From contig CBDCWO010000006.1 in NCBI GenBank assembly GCA_965223405.1, positions 4,092,001-4,156,000 on the forward strand: DNA of 64,000 nucleotides, read 5' to 3'. The position numbers and the translations under genes are program-made. Source of the DNA: CBDCWO01 sp965223405 (GTDB lineage Bacteria > Bacteroidota > Bacteroidia > Chitinophagales > Saprospiraceae). The notes beneath the pieces were generated by a model that saw only the letters and a list, made by a program, of their open reading frames with translations, searched no databases and was not told the origin of the DNA. Below are positions 26,408 to 37,900 of this stretch, piece by piece; the stretch's first letter is position 1, and each line of letters starts with the position of its first letter.

Positions 26408-26728
26408 ATGGTAATGCGAGAATTAAAATACCTTGAACCGGTCTCTGTTGGAAAAATTTATGGATTGACCACCTGCATTTTTGGATTTTTAATTGGAGTT
26501 TTTATTGCTTTGTTTGGAAGTTTACTCACTTTGGGCTCCGAGGAGCTTGGAGCAGGGTTTGGTATGCTTTCCGGAGGCATGGCCATGATTTTTTTTCCCA
26601 TCTTTTATGGCATTTTAGGATTTGTGGCAGGAACTATTGGTGCCCTGCTGTATAATTTATTTGCCGGATGGGTTGGAGGTATCCAGTTTAAGATTGATGA
26701 TGAAGAGGAGTATAGGGATGAGGTGTAA
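26408..26728 (+). CDS. Small membrane protein, uncharacterised widespread family
   Basis: 106 residues. Hydrophobic, glycine-rich segments at about residues 20-42 and 52-86, then WVGGIQFKIDDEEE. The frame SVGKIYG at the N-terminus and FYGILGFVAGTIGALLYN, ending in AGWVGGI, match a small family of unknown function that I recall from many bacteria and archaea. A second ATG two codons later (26414) is an equal start. Convergent with superoxide dismutase; the terminator between them points to the dismutase. Confidence 0.7.
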   Translation: MVMRELKYLEPVSVGKIYGLTTCIFGFLIGVFIALFGSLLTLGSEELGAGFGMLSGGMAMIFFPIFYGILGFVAGTIGALLYNLFAGWVGGIQFKIDDEEEYRDEV

Positions 26729-26747
26729 TCGTTAATTAACAAACCAC

Positions 26748-26774
26748 AAAAAGGCCGGCCTCATGGGCCGACCT
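26748..26774 (-). terminator. Rho-independent terminator of the superoxide dismutase gene
   Basis: Minus-strand stem of nine pairs (26766-26774 with 26752-26760, one U-G wobble, 5-nt loop), GC-rich, followed by a T tract (plus-strand A run 26748-26752). Confidence 0.85.
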
Positions 26775-26816
26775 CCGATTCATTAATATTGATGAATTTA
26801 TTAACGAACATTAATT

Positions 26817-27425
26817 TTATAGCGCCGCTGCATATTTTCGTGACACATTTTCCCAATCGATTACATTAAAAAACGCAGCAATATAATCAGGACGGCGATT
26901 TTGATAATTCAAGTAGTAGGCGTGTTCCCAAACATCTAATCCCAATATCGGGGTGCCTTGAACATTGGTTGAATCCATTAAAGGATTATCCTGATTGGCT
27001 GTATTAGTTACAGCTAAATGGCCCGCTTTGTCAACTAGCAACCAGGCCCATCCGGATCCAAATTGAGTAGCCGCAGCTCTTGAAAAAGCATCCTTGAAAT
27101 CATCAAATGAGCCAAAACGATTGTTAATTGCCAAAGCTAGGTCTCCACTCGGTACTCCTCCACCGTTAGGAGACATGATTTCCCAAAACAGACAATGATT
27201 AAAATAGCCGCCCCCATTATTTCGTACAGCACCACCATGGTTTGAGACCTCAGCTAGGATCTCATGAATAGATTTATTTTCCAATTCGGTACCTTCTATC
27301 GCTGCATTTAACTTAGAGGTGTAGCCAGCATGATGTTTCCCATGATGGATTTCCATAGTCTTGGTGTCAATGTATGGTTCCAAGGCATCATGAGCGTAAG
27401 GTAATTCAGGTAATTTGAAAGCCAT
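26817..27425 (-). CDS. sodB: Iron/manganese superoxide dismutase
   Basis: 202 residues, full family length. Metal ligands are all visible: His in MEIHHGKHH (residue 27), His in GGYFNHCLFW (about 79), Asp and His in DVWEHAYY (about 163 and 167). GGGSGWAWL-type region reads FGSGWAWLLVDK, and DYIAAFFNVIDWENV closes the protein. The enzyme dismutes superoxide in the cytoplasm; Fe versus Mn cannot be decided by eye, and Bacteroidota forms are often cambialistic, so the symbol is a convention. It has its own terminator and no partner gene. Confidence 0.95.
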   Translation of the reverse strand: MAFKLPELPYAHDALEPYIDTKTMEIHHGKHHAGYTSKLNAAIEGTELENKSIHEILAEVSNHGGAVRNNGGGYFNHCLFWEIMSPNGGGVPSGDLALAINNRFGSFDDFKDAFSRAAATQFGSGWAWLLVDKAGHLAVTNTANQDNPLMDSTNVQGTPILGLDVWEHAYYLNYQNRRPDYIAAFFNVIDWENVSRKYAAAL

Positions 27426-27701
27426 TGTTTAAGTTTTATTTGATTAAATTATAAATTTCCAACGTTTTATCCTACAATATGTTCAGGGTTTTATCACTTA
27501 TCTTTTTAAGATACAAGCATCCTTTTTTGATAATACCGCGTCATTCCAGAATCAACATTTCTGCTCTAAGTACCAATGTTATGCTCGATTTATGTTTAGG
27601 CCAAAACCAATCACAATTACTCAAAAGTATATAAACTACTGAGCATGATCAGTGGTAATTTCTCGCTAATGTATTTATTTTGTGACAATAATTATTAATT
27701 G

Positions 27702-29093
27702 ATGAAATACAGGAAGGAAAAAGACAGTTTAGGGTACATTGATGTGCCTGCGGATAAGTTTTGGGGTGCACAAACTCAACGCAGCAAACAAAATTTTAGG
27801 ATCGGTGGACATATCATGCCATTGGAAGTAATTCGGGCGTTCGCCATTTTAAAAATGTCCGCCGCCAAAGCAAATGCAGAGTTGGGCGTTTTAACCCACG
27901 CCAAGGCTTCCCTGATAGAAGAGGTCTGCCGGCAAATATTGGCTGGAAAATGGGATGATCAATTTCCATTGGTTGTATGGCAAACCGGAAGCGGAACTCA
28001 ATCCAATATGAATGTCAATGAGGTGATCGCCAATTTGGCACATGTGAACGAAGGAGGAAAACTTGAGGACATTGATAAGATTTTGCATCCTAATGATGAT
28101 GTCAATAAATCACAATCAAGCAATGATACTTTTCCTACTGCAATGAATATTTCTGCCTATAAAATCTTGGAAGAAGTTACCCTACCGGGATTACAAAATT
28201 TGTTGGACACATTTAATCAAAAGGCTGTAGAGTTTAAAGATGTGGTCAAAATAGGAAGGACACACTTCATGGACGCTACCCCAGTAACCCTAGGACAGGA
28301 GTTGTCAGGATACGCAGCTCAGATTAATCATGGAATTCGGACTATCCGCCATAGTCAAGAACACCTTTCAGAATTGGCACTGGGAGGCACAGCAGTTGGA
28401 ACAGGCTTGAATACGCCGAAAGGATATGATCTGTTGGTAGCTCAAAAGATAAGTGAACATACCGGGCTACCTTTCAAAACGGCTCCAAATAAATTTGAAG
28501 CCATGGCTTCTCATGATGCTATTGTAGAAGCTCATTCCTCTTTGAAAACCGTAGCTGTTTCCCTGATGAAAATTGGAAATGATATTAGAATGTTGGCCTC
28601 AGGACCCCGCTGTGGAATCGGTGAGGTCATTATTCCGGCCAACGAACCAGGATCTTCGATTATGCCTGGAAAGGTTAACCCTACACAATCGGAAGCGATA
28701 ACCATGGCCATGGCCCAAGTAATGGGCAATGATGTGACAATAAACGTAGGTGGAATGAACGGGCATTTTGAGTTGAATGTGTTCAAACCGGTAATCATCT
28801 ATAACTTTTTGGAGTCAGCCCGGCTGATAGGTGATGCCTGTATGAGTTTTAATGACAACTGCATTAAAGGATTATTGCCAAATTATGCCAGAATCAAGGA
28901 AAACCTGAATAATTCTTTGATGTTAGTGACTGCATTAAATACTAAAATTGGTTATGATAAAGCCTCTGAGATCGCCAAAAAAGCCTATAAAGAAGATACC
29001 ACACTTAAAGAGGCTGCTCTGGCTTTGGGATATTTGACCGGGGATGAATTTGAACAATGGGTTAGACCTGAAGATATGATTTCCGGATTGTAG
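27702..29093 (+). CDS. fumC: Class II fumarate hydratase
   Basis: 463 residues from the ATG at 27702 (a TTG just before also reads in frame). The superfamily signature GSSIMPGKVNP is at about residue 316-326, and GRTHFMDATPVTLGQE carries the TH-x-x-D-A-x-P substrate region; TGSGTQSNMNVNEV is the first conserved block. Class II fumarases are iron-free and convert fumarate to malate in the citric acid cycle. No other cycle gene is adjacent. Length and motif order separate it from aspartate ammonia-lyase, which has a different third block, though the two are close relatives. Confidence 0.93.
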   Translation: MKYRKEKDSLGYIDVPADKFWGAQTQRSKQNFRIGGHIMPLEVIRAFAILKMSAAKANAELGVLTHAKASLIEEVCRQILAGKWDDQFPLVVWQTGSGTQSNMNVNEVIANLAHVNEGGKLEDIDKILHPNDDVNKSQSSNDTFPTAMNISAYKILEEVTLPGLQNLLDTFNQKAVEFKDVVKIGRTHFMDATPVTLGQELSGYAAQINHGIRTIRHSQEHLSELALGGTAVGTGLNTPKGYDLLVAQKISEHTGLPFKTAPNKFEAMASHDAIVEAHSSLKTVAVSLMKIGNDIRMLASGPRCGIGEVIIPANEPGSSIMPGKVNPTQSEAITMAMAQVMGNDVTINVGGMNGHFELNVFKPVIIYNFLESARLIGDACMSFNDNCIKGLLPNYARIKENLNNSLMLVTALNTKIGYDKASEIAKKAYKEDTTLKEAALALGYLTGDEFEQWVRPEDMISGL

Positions 29094-29241
29094 AATCACA
29101 CTCACTACGTCGAAGCGACCTCATAGGGATGTTTAGAGGTGAATTTGTTTTCACTGCCGTATTGATTTGATTGGAATGCTCTAATTGTGAGGAGTTAGAA
29201 CAAGATGCCATCTTACCAAATAATCATTACCTCCCGAAAGA

Positions 29242-29274
29242 TTTGATATTATGTGTTGTTTTCCAATATATTTA
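29242..29274 (+). promoter_or_regulatory. Possible Bacteroidota promoter of the first giant surface protein
   Basis: TTTG (29242-29245) and TATATTTA (29267-29274) are 21 bp apart, close to the phylum pattern TTTG-N19-21-TAnnTTTG, with one mismatch in the -7 box. It lies about 20 bp before the start codon. Confidence 0.35.
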
Positions 29275-29293
29275 GGGGTACGAATATCAAATT

Positions 29294-32200
29294 ATGATCC
29301 CGGAAATACCCAGAATAATTTATACATTGATCCTAGGTGCTATTACACTTACTGGCTTTAGTGCAGATTATTATTGGATTGGAGGTTCTGGAGACTGGTC
29401 CGATATCAGACATTGGGTGACTACATCCGGGGGAACTTCACAACATACTTCAGTACCTTCATCTGCGGATAATGTCTATTTTGATGCCAACTCATTTACT
29501 GGTCCGAATCAGAGGGTTATTATTGATTTTCCCAATGTATTTTGCCGGAATATTGATTGGACTGGAGCCACTGGAAATCCAGCCCTAGAAGGCGATGCTA
29601 ATGTCAATTTGAATGTAGGTGGTTCTATTGTGTTTACTTCTATGATGCAATGGAGCTTTTTAGGGAATGTCATTTTGGTTGGTGTGGAAAGTGGATTTGT
29701 CATCAATACCTTTGGACATCGTTTCAATCAAAGTTTGATTTTTGATGCGGGAGGAAATGGTGCTTGGGAATTGACTTCGAAATTGGAGGTGGATTCCATG
29801 ATTTTATTTAAGGGTGGAGCCTGGAATACCGGCAATCAGGAAGTCATTTGTGAACGTCTATTTGCTTTTCCAGGCACCGGAAGTGTGATAGACTTTACGA
29901 GCTCACATATTACAATCACAGGAGAGACTTTAGACAAAAGAATTTGGAATGAGGAAGCGCCTTGTGAAATTGAAGTAAGCAACCTCACGTTAAATGCTGT
30001 AGATGCGACTTTTGAGTTTACCGCGTCGATAAGCGATATTATAGTCACCGGAGGAATAAGTCCGGTTCAATTTGGAACTATATTGTTTTCAAACACTGAT
30101 GGAGGTGGTCATATTAATGATTTGCGTTGGAGATCCACTTACAGCCCTATTTCCGATATCCGTTTCAAAGGAGTCACCTACCAGAATAATGGATATATTG
30201 GTCCGGTCTCAGGAATTGAAACGTTGGAGTTGGCACCCGGGAAAAGCTATATATTTTATAGTGGTATGTCAATAGATATGAAAACCGTAACAGCACTGGG
30301 AGATTGTGCAAATCCAATCAGGATGATCTCGCAGCATAGTGGTCAGCAAACTACATTTAAAGTCAACCAACCTCAAACTTTGGATTTCGTAAATCTAAGG
30401 GGAATTAAGATTGTTGGAGCGCAATACACGGCGAATAATGCCTCCGATTTAGGAAATAATGAAGGCTGGACCATTAATCACAAGACATCTCAAGATCTGT
30501 ATTGGATCGGAGGTAATGGTAGGTGGTCGGATCCTTCTCATTGGTCCTATTCCGATGGAGGCGCATCGAGTGGTTGTATTCCCAGCGCATCGGATAACGT
30601 ATTTTTTACTGACAACTCCTTCCCAGGGGTGGCTAACCGTGTGATCGTTGATATCGATAATGCCCTGTGTAAAAACATGACCTGGCAAACCACCACTAGA
30701 AGTCCGGTATTATCGGGAGGAAAAAACCGGAATATTCACTTATTTGGGTCCTTGGTTTTAGAGCCCAATCTTTCCATGGCCTTTTTGGGGGATTTTCATT
30801 TTGAAACCAGGCAAATGGGACAAACCATTATATCCGCCGGGATTGTATATCCCAAAAATGTTTACTTCAACGGTCCCGGTGAATACATCTTACAAGATCT
30901 ATTTGAAGTAAGAGATTCAATCGTATACAACATCGGAACACTCCGAACAAATGATCAGGATGTAGTCGGAGAGCGATTTATGTCCTATTCGGTTTTGCCA
31001 CGCAAATTGTTTTTAGGAAATAGTACCATTACCATGCGTACTTTGGATTTATACCATTATGTGGCCTGGGAAATAGATGGAACTGAATTTGAACTGGATG
31101 CCGGAACTTCTACCATATTTTTGAATTCCGCTTTTAGTGGTAGATTCTTTCAACGGAGCTATGATAAAGCCTTTAAATACCATCGACTGATTAATATCAA
31201 TGGATATAAAAATCTTGACCATTCGAATAATAATTCGGAGCCGGTAAGATTGTATTTTGACTATGTCAAGTTTACCGGTTATGGCAACTTGTTTGGCGAG
31301 TTAAATATCAAAAAGCTCGAATTTCAACCCGGTTATGCCTATAAGTTTGGAGATGATGGTAATGAAAATATTTTTGAGGTAGATACGCTTATATCAAATG
31401 GTTCCTGCGATGCTTATATTACCATAGAGTCGTATAAAGAAGGTGATTTGATTACGCTTACCAGTGATGTGCCCTATCGTGTACAGTATACGTTGTTACA
31501 TTATATCCGATTTGAAAGCCCTAATGGCGAGTCGTTTGCAGATAATTCACTGGATTTAGGTTGGTCTCCAGGATGGATCATCCAACAACTCCCTACTGGC
31601 CGGGATTTGTACTGGGTTGGAGGGGAAGGCAATTGGCACGATCCTGCCCATTGGTCATTGGCTTCAGGAGGTCCGGGGGGAGAATGTATTCCTACTCCTT
31701 CAGATAATGTGTTTGTAGATGATAATTCTTTTACCGGTGACAATCAGAAAATAACCAATGACTCCAGAGACCTTCCAGTGGAGTGTTTAAACTTTTTGTG
31801 GACCAATTCGAATAATACCTCAAAGCTGGAGCTTGATAACTTAAATCTCTATGGATCAATATGGGTCCGGTCCGATCCTGCTAACTTTTATATTCAAACG
31901 ATCAATTTACGTGGTGAAAGATCAGATAATGAGATTGATTTACGAGGGTATTTAACCTGGACCATCCAAGTACTGGGGAAAGGAGACTGGACTTTCATCA
32001 GTGATGTGGAATGTGGATACATTTATATGACCAATGGCCAATTACATTTAGGTGATCACAATAACATTCATGTGCAGTACCGAGTCCAGGCCAACCAAAA
32101 TGCTAGCCAAGATGTCAAAATGATCGGGGGTCAATCTAAAATGGCTATTGATAATACTGGATTTATTGTCTATGGCAAAGGATTTACATTAGTTCCCGAT

Positions 32201-34678
32201 TCATTAGAAATTGAATTCACTGGAATAAATAATCAAATCTATTTAGAGACACCACAAAAGTTTCATAACGTAATTTTTAGTAATTCAGAAGGTGAGGGGT
32301 TAATTAGCACAGACATGGATGACCCTGAATATGGAGCCAGTACTTTCAATAAATTGACATTTAACAATGATGGACGTATTCTGCAAGCCAATCAGATCGA
32401 TTCTCTCCTATTTACCCCAGGGCATACCTACACATTATTAAGCGATCAGATTCAAACCATTAATGAATATTGGAGAATCAGAGGAAATAATTGCGGACGT
32501 ATTCAACTGAGAGCGTCAACTCCGGGAAGTCGGGCTATTACCTCGATGGCAACCGGGGAGGTTAATGGTGACTTTATCCAGATGCAAGATCAAAATGCCA
32601 TAGGTGGTGCAACTTTTTTTGCAGGATTTAATAGTACCAATGTAAACAACTCAAATTCCGGGTGGAGTTTTGATACTAAAGAGGAATTTGTGGACTTTGG
32701 GATCTTGGGTCAGGATATAGTTCTTTGTGAAGAATCATCGATCATCTTGAATGAAGAGAATAGTATTGGTGCCACCGCTTATGAATGGCAGGATGGTAGT
32801 ACTGGTTCATCTTTTGAAGTTAATCAACCTGGAGATTACTATTTGGTTGCAAAGTTTGCTACGGCAGGGAGTGAATGTGTATTCATCGATTCAATTAGAA
32901 TTCTTTCACCTCAGCAGTTTGAAGTAGATCTTGGACCGGATCAAGTTCTTTGTGAAGGAGATTCTTTCTTCATCGATGGAAATCTGGATTTAGTAGGAGC
33001 CACCTATCAGTGGAAAGATGGATTGGATCAACCTCACAAGATTGTAAAATCAGGCGGCACTTACACCTTGTCTGCCACATTGACCGGGTGCTCTTCAAGT
33101 GATAGTATAGCAATCTCCTACGTGGCCATTCCTACCATTGAATTATCGGAAAATAAACAATTTTGTGAGGGGGACACCTTTGTGGTGGATGTTACCAATC
33201 CCAATGCGAGCTATCAATGGAATACCGGAGCAAATACGCCTGTGGTACAGATCACAACCGGCGGAACCTATTCCGTTCAGGTCGAAAGCAATGGCTGCAT
33301 CGTAGGCGATACTTTTGCGGTGACATTTATCGATATCCCCAAAGTTAATCTTGGCAACGATACGCTTCTTTGTGAAGGAGAAATAGTGAATGTGGATGGT
33401 AGTGTGGTATTTGATAGTATCGTCTATTTATGGAGTGATGGAAGAGCCGGGCCGGTACGCACGATTTCCGAACCTGGATTATATCAGATATCCGCAAGTA
33501 TTAATCAATGTGCCTCAACCGATTCTATCTTGGTTGAATATGTATTGCTACCGCCTTTATCTGTAGAAAAAAATACGATAGCTTGTGAAGGAGATACCCT
33601 CATTGTGGATGTAACTATTCCGGGAGGAACCTATCAATGGAGTACCGGTTCAACCGATCCTGTGCTGTCGATCAGCTCCACTGGTAATTATGGCATCCAG
33701 GTTGAGCGGCAAGGATGCACAGTTGCGGATTCATTTTCTATCAACTTTATCGCTCCACCAGAAGTTGATCTTGGCCCTCCATTGACCGTATGCGCCCATG
33801 AGAATGTGGTATTGGATGCATTTGTGGACAACGCAGAATATCTTTGGGATGACGGTGCCACAACCAGTACACATTCATTTATGCCGGTCCAGGACCTTTG
33901 GAAAAAGGTGACGGTCAGTTTTGGATCCTGTGCCTCAGTGGACAGTATTCAGATTACGGTAAAACCTCTTCCAGACCTAATGATCTCAGAGGACCAAACC
34001 ATTTGCCCCGGTACTTCTACCCATTTTTCGGCTCAAACCAATGGAGATTCTTTAGTCTGGAGTACTGGTGAGCGGGCTGAGAAAATAGATGTATCGCAGC
34101 CTGGACCATATTTCGTGGATGCCTACTTAGATGGTTGTGTAGACCAAAGAATAGTAAATCTGGATTTGTTTGCAACCCAATTTAAAGCTCTGATAGACGA
34201 CACCTTGATCTGTGATGACAAAAGTATTATTCTTGATGTTCAAATTCCTGGCGCTATGTATAAATGGAGTGATGGAACCATTGATCCCACTCTGGAAGCC
34301 ACAGAAGGTACCTATTCTGTCGAAGTATTTGATGGCAATTGCTCTTTTAGAGATACCGTGTTGGTTACAACGCGGGAGTGTACCTATTTTAGTCTATTTG
34401 TTCCTAACATTTTTACTCCCAATCAGGATGGCAGCAACGATAATTTACAGGTGAATCTACCTAAAAATTTGATTGTCAATGAATATATAATCCAGATCTT
34501 TAATCGATGGGGATCCTTGGTATACGAATCTTCAGATCCTTCCGATCAATGGAATGGAATATCCCAGGGTAAAGAGGTTCCTCAAGGAGTGTATATGGGA
34601 CGGATATTTATTGATTATATCGATGATAATGGTCCGGCACAATACCGAGGTGGAATGGATATCACTATCGTCAGATAA
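29294..34678 (+). CDS. Giant secreted adhesin-like protein with type IX (type B) sorting domain
   Basis: 1794 residues. A signal peptide (hydrophobic run to about residue 24) is followed by three long modules, each starting with the same motif (YYWIGGSGDWSDIRHW at about 26, LYWIGGNGRWSDPSHW at about 402, LYWVGGEGNWHDPAHW at about 771). Each module continues with SGG, DNVYFD-type and beta-rich strands like pectin-lyase or G8-like helices. From about residue 1136, eight repeats of about 75 residues follow with pattern LG-x-D-x-x-LC-x-G-(D/E) ... Y-x-W-(S/N)-(T/D)G ... GxY-x-V. The C-terminus from about residue 1702 (FVPNIFTPNQDGSND, then IFNRWGSLVYES and WNG) is the gliding-motility-associated type B sorting domain. 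Expected location: cell surface or secreted. The paralogue is immediately downstream. Confidence 0.9.
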   Translation: MIPEIPRIIYTLILGAITLTGFSADYYWIGGSGDWSDIRHWVTTSGGTSQHTSVPSSADNVYFDANSFTGPNQRVIIDFPNVFCRNIDWTGATGNPALEGDANVNLNVGGSIVFTSMMQWSFLGNVILVGVESGFVINTFGHRFNQSLIFDAGGNGAWELTSKLEVDSMILFKGGAWNTGNQEVICERLFAFPGTGSVIDFTSSHITITGETLDKRIWNEEAPCEIEVSNLTLNAVDATFEFTASISDIIVTGGISPVQFGTILFSNTDGGGHINDLRWRSTYSPISDIRFKGVTYQNNGYIGPVSGIETLELAPGKSYIFYSGMSIDMKTVTALGDCANPIRMISQHSGQQTTFKVNQPQTLDFVNLRGIKIVGAQYTANNASDLGNNEGWTINHKTSQDLYWIGGNGRWSDPSHWSYSDGGASSGCIPSASDNVFFTDNSFPGVANRVIVDIDNALCKNMTWQTTTRSPVLSGGKNRNIHLFGSLVLEPNLSMAFLGDFHFETRQMGQTIISAGIVYPKNVYFNGPGEYILQDLFEVRDSIVYNIGTLRTNDQDVVGERFMSYSVLPRKLFLGNSTITMRTLDLYHYVAWEIDGTEFELDAGTSTIFLNSAFSGRFFQRSYDKAFKYHRLININGYKNLDHSNNNSEPVRLYFDYVKFTGYGNLFGELNIKKLEFQPGYAYKFGDDGNENIFEVDTLISNGSCDAYITIESYKEGDLITLTSDVPYRVQYTLLHYIRFESPNGESFADNSLDLGWSPGWIIQQLPTGRDLYWVGGEGNWHDPAHWSLASGGPGGECIPTPSDNVFVDDNSFTGDNQKITNDSRDLPVECLNFLWTNSNNTSKLELDNLNLYGSIWVRSDPANFYIQTINLRGERSDNEIDLRGYLTWTIQVLGKGDWTFISDVECGYIYMTNGQLHLGDHNNIHVQYRVQANQNASQDVKMIGGQSKMAIDNTGFIVYGKGFTLVPDSLEIEFTGINNQIYLETPQKFHNVIFSNSEGEGLISTDMDDPEYGASTFNKLTFNNDGRILQANQIDSLLFTPGHTYTLLSDQIQTINEYWRIRGNNCGRIQLRASTPGSRAITSMATGEVNGDFIQMQDQNAIGGATFFAGFNSTNVNNSNSGWSFDTKEEFVDFGILGQDIVLCEESSIILNEENSIGATAYEWQDGSTGSSFEVNQPGDYYLVAKFATAGSECVFIDSIRILSPQQFEVDLGPDQVLCEGDSFFIDGNLDLVGATYQWKDGLDQPHKIVKSGGTYTLSATLTGCSSSDSIAISYVAIPTIELSENKQFCEGDTFVVDVTNPNASYQWNTGANTPVVQITTGGTYSVQVESNGCIVGDTFAVTFIDIPKVNLGNDTLLCEGEIVNVDGSVVFDSIVYLWSDGRAGPVRTISEPGLYQISASINQCASTDSILVEYVLLPPLSVEKNTIACEGDTLIVDVTIPGGTYQWSTGSTDPVLSISSTGNYGIQVERQGCTVADSFSINFIAPPEVDLGPPLTVCAHENVVLDAFVDNAEYLWDDGATTSTHSFMPVQDLWKKVTVSFGSCASVDSIQITVKPLPDLMISEDQTICPGTSTHFSAQTNGDSLVWSTGERAEKIDVSQPGPYFVDAYLDGCVDQRIVNLDLFATQFKALIDDTLICDDKSIILDVQIPGAMYKWSDGTIDPTLEATEGTYSVEVFDGNCSFRDTVLVTTRECTYFSLFVPNIFTPNQDGSNDNLQVNLPKNLIVNEYIIQIFNRWGSLVYESSDPSDQWNGISQGKEVPQGVYMGRIFIDYIDDNGPAQYRGGMDITIVR

Positions 34679-34959
34679 TAGTTTATTCCTAAATTGATGG
34701 TATTCAAAGGAATGAGATCAAGGATAGACAGAAATACTAACGCTTCTTACATTTTTTCTTAATTTTGTGATTTGAGGAACAATTATTGCCTTTTTTATGG
34801 CTTAAGATGTTTTTTCCACCAATCACCCAAAAAATTAGCCCCCAAATTATAATTTAATTAGTCGTAGGATGTGTGTGACATTCGTCACTCACGTCATGAC
34901 TAAAAAGAGGTAGAGGAGATCCTTTAATTAATGACCAGCCATTCTGCAATTCGCTGTAT
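34679..34959. other. Spacer between the two giant paralogues
   Basis: 281 bp, AT-rich, with no gene and no hairpin plus T tract. It is long enough to hold a separate promoter for the second giant gene. Confidence 0.5.
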
Positions 34960-37900
34960 ATGAGAGGATGTATAATCTTTGTTATTAGCCTGATCTATAG
35001 TCTAAACCTTTTAGGTGCAGATTATTATTGGATTGGCGGGAGTGGTGATTGGTCTGACATTACGCATTGGGCCACTTCTTCAGGAGGTTCAACCCAACAC
35101 ATTTTAGTACCTGGTGTCAACGATATTGTTTATTTTGATGACAATTCTTTTAATAGTCCTAATCAAATTGTAACGGTTTCTGACCACATCTTTTGTAAAG
35201 AACTACATTGGGAAAAAGTAAACAATAATCCCGCATTTGTCGGACCAAATTCCTTCAATATCAATATATATGGCTCTATTTATCTTTCCGGATCTATGTC
35301 CTGGCAAATTAAGGGAAGTATCTATTTAAAGTCTTCAAGTCCGGAAACTCATATCAGTTTGCAAGGTATATTACTGAGCAGTGATGTGATTGTTGATATT
35401 TCTCCCGGTACTTGGGCCATTTTAGACAACTCGTTTCAATCACAGAGTGGATTAATATTCCTTGCCGGTAATTTTGATGCCAATCAGCAGGACATCAACG
35501 CGCAAAGTTTACAATTTAATTATCAAAGTGGAATGCATCAAGTTAATCTGCAGGGAGGCATAATGAGACTTTCAGGTACCATTGCAAATCTTAGTTTTGC
35601 TTCCGATTTCATCGATCTTGATGCATCCGGGACTTCTATTACAATCGACGCTGGTCAATCATTCATTCGGAATACAGGAAGCCAATTGATTAATTTGGAA
35701 ACGGTTCGATCGGTTCACTCCAATGGAGAAACAGTAATAATGAATAGTCCTTCATGGCCCGACAGTCCGCTTTTTAACATCAGGCTTTTTGAATTTGGCA
35801 ATGCCGGAATTATCAATGGCTCGAATCGTTTTGATACCTGCAAACTTACCGCCGGATATACCTATGAATTAGCAAGTGGTAATACCCAGTATGTTGATTA
35901 CTTGACGGCAACTGGTCTTTGCAGCGCACCTATCCTTATTAATTCTTCTACAGAAGGAGCTCACGCAAGTATTAACTCAAGTGAAGATCAAATTTGTGAT
36001 TTTCTAAGGATCAAAGATATTCATATCGTCGGGAGTGGAAAATTTCAAGCAAAAAATAGCCGGGATTTGGGCAATAACTCGGGATGGCAAATTACCGGTC
36101 CCACTAATTTGGACTTGTATTGGGTAGGAGGAAGTGGCGACTGGGGCGATCCCAATCACTGGTCTCTTACCACCGGAGGTCCGGGAGGAGCGTGTGTACC
36201 TACCGCCTCTGATAACGTTTATTTTGATACCAACTCTTTTACCTCGCCAGGTCAATCCGTAGCGGTTAATCTTGCTTACGTGGAATGCAACCACATGACC
36301 TGGTCTAATATACCGGCTAATACCTCAATTACCGGAGATAGTGACAAAAGTTTCCATTTTCAGGGATCCCTGATTCTAACCGATAATTTGAACTTCTCAT
36401 TTGCAGGGGACCTTTATTTTGAAGGTAATAATGGCAGTCAGCAGGTCCAAACCAAAGGGATTGTAATTCCCGGGGACATCAATTTTGAAGGAGTAAATAC
36501 GACTTGGACTTTGCAAGATGAGTTAAAATCAAACAGTTGGATAAAACTCAATCAGGGGAATTTAATTACACAAAATTATGGGATTGAATGTCTTCAATTT
36601 GAATCCACCACTACTTTGAATCGATCTTTTGATTTGGGGACATCCAGATTGAGTTCAAATGCCATCGATATACAGTATATGGGATTAAATATGGTTTCGG
36701 CCGGTGCCACAATCGAATTAGTCGGGATCTCATCCAGATTTACCAATATTGGTAATTTTGGAACCGTTGTATTTGATCGTTTCATCGGCAGTGCTGATGA
36801 ATCCGCAATTAGTAAATTTGGATCCATAAATATAGTAATCAACGAATTGATTTTCAATGCTAAAGGTGTGATATCAGGTGATATTACCATTAATAATCTC
36901 ACTTTGGCGTCGGGCTACAAATATACCTTCTCGAACAATACCCCATCAACAGGTATTAAAATAAAAAACATTCAAGCAACAGGTAGGTGTGATGGATATA
37001 TTATCTTAGAATCTGCCAATAAGGGAATACCCGTTGTGATAGAATCCTCAGCCAATCAATCCCTGTCCAATGCAATCGTTAGTGATGTGCATATCGATGG
37101 AGGTGCTACTTATATTGCTTCTAACTCTGTGGACCTCGGCAATAATGCAAATTGGTCCTTTACAAACTCCTTAAAAAGCCGAGAGTTGTATTGGGTAGGA
37201 GGTTCTGGGCAGTGGGAAGATCCGGTTCATTGGTCATTGACTAGTGGAGGACCCGGAGGGGAATGTATTCCTACTCCGATGGATAATGTACATTTTGATA
37301 AGCTTTCATTTAATGGCGCTGGGCAATCAGTAACCACAAACCAGAATTTAATAGGGCAATGCCACAACTTTACTTGGGAGGGTCCACCCCAAGACGCTTC
37401 TATTGACCTATTTGAGTTGGAGGTCTATGCATCGCTTAATTTGTCTACTCTTTTTAATAATCAAATCAACCGTTTTCTGATGAAGGGTGATCAACCCGGA
37501 TTAGAAATAGAAACAACAAGTCAAACACTAAATAATCTGAACTTTGCAGGCCAGGGAGAATGGACCCTCATGAGTCCTCTTAATTTCTCCGGTATCGAAA
37601 TGACCAATGGCAAACTAATAACTATGAATCAGCCATTGGATGGAGGTCATATCTGGTTGAAGAATAGTGCGGGTATAAGTTTGGGTAATTCGTACATCAA
37701 GCTCTCAGAATCCGGTTTTGTTGGAACAGGGACCTTCGATATCGGCTCAGAACAAGTCCAATTCGAGGGTGGTAATTCTATCATAGAATTCACCCATGAA
37801 AATGGTCAACTTCACGCTGTTGGCCCGAATCAACTTCACAATGTTTACTTCTCTAATTTCCGAGGAACCAGCTCGTTACATACTGACAATATCAAGGTAG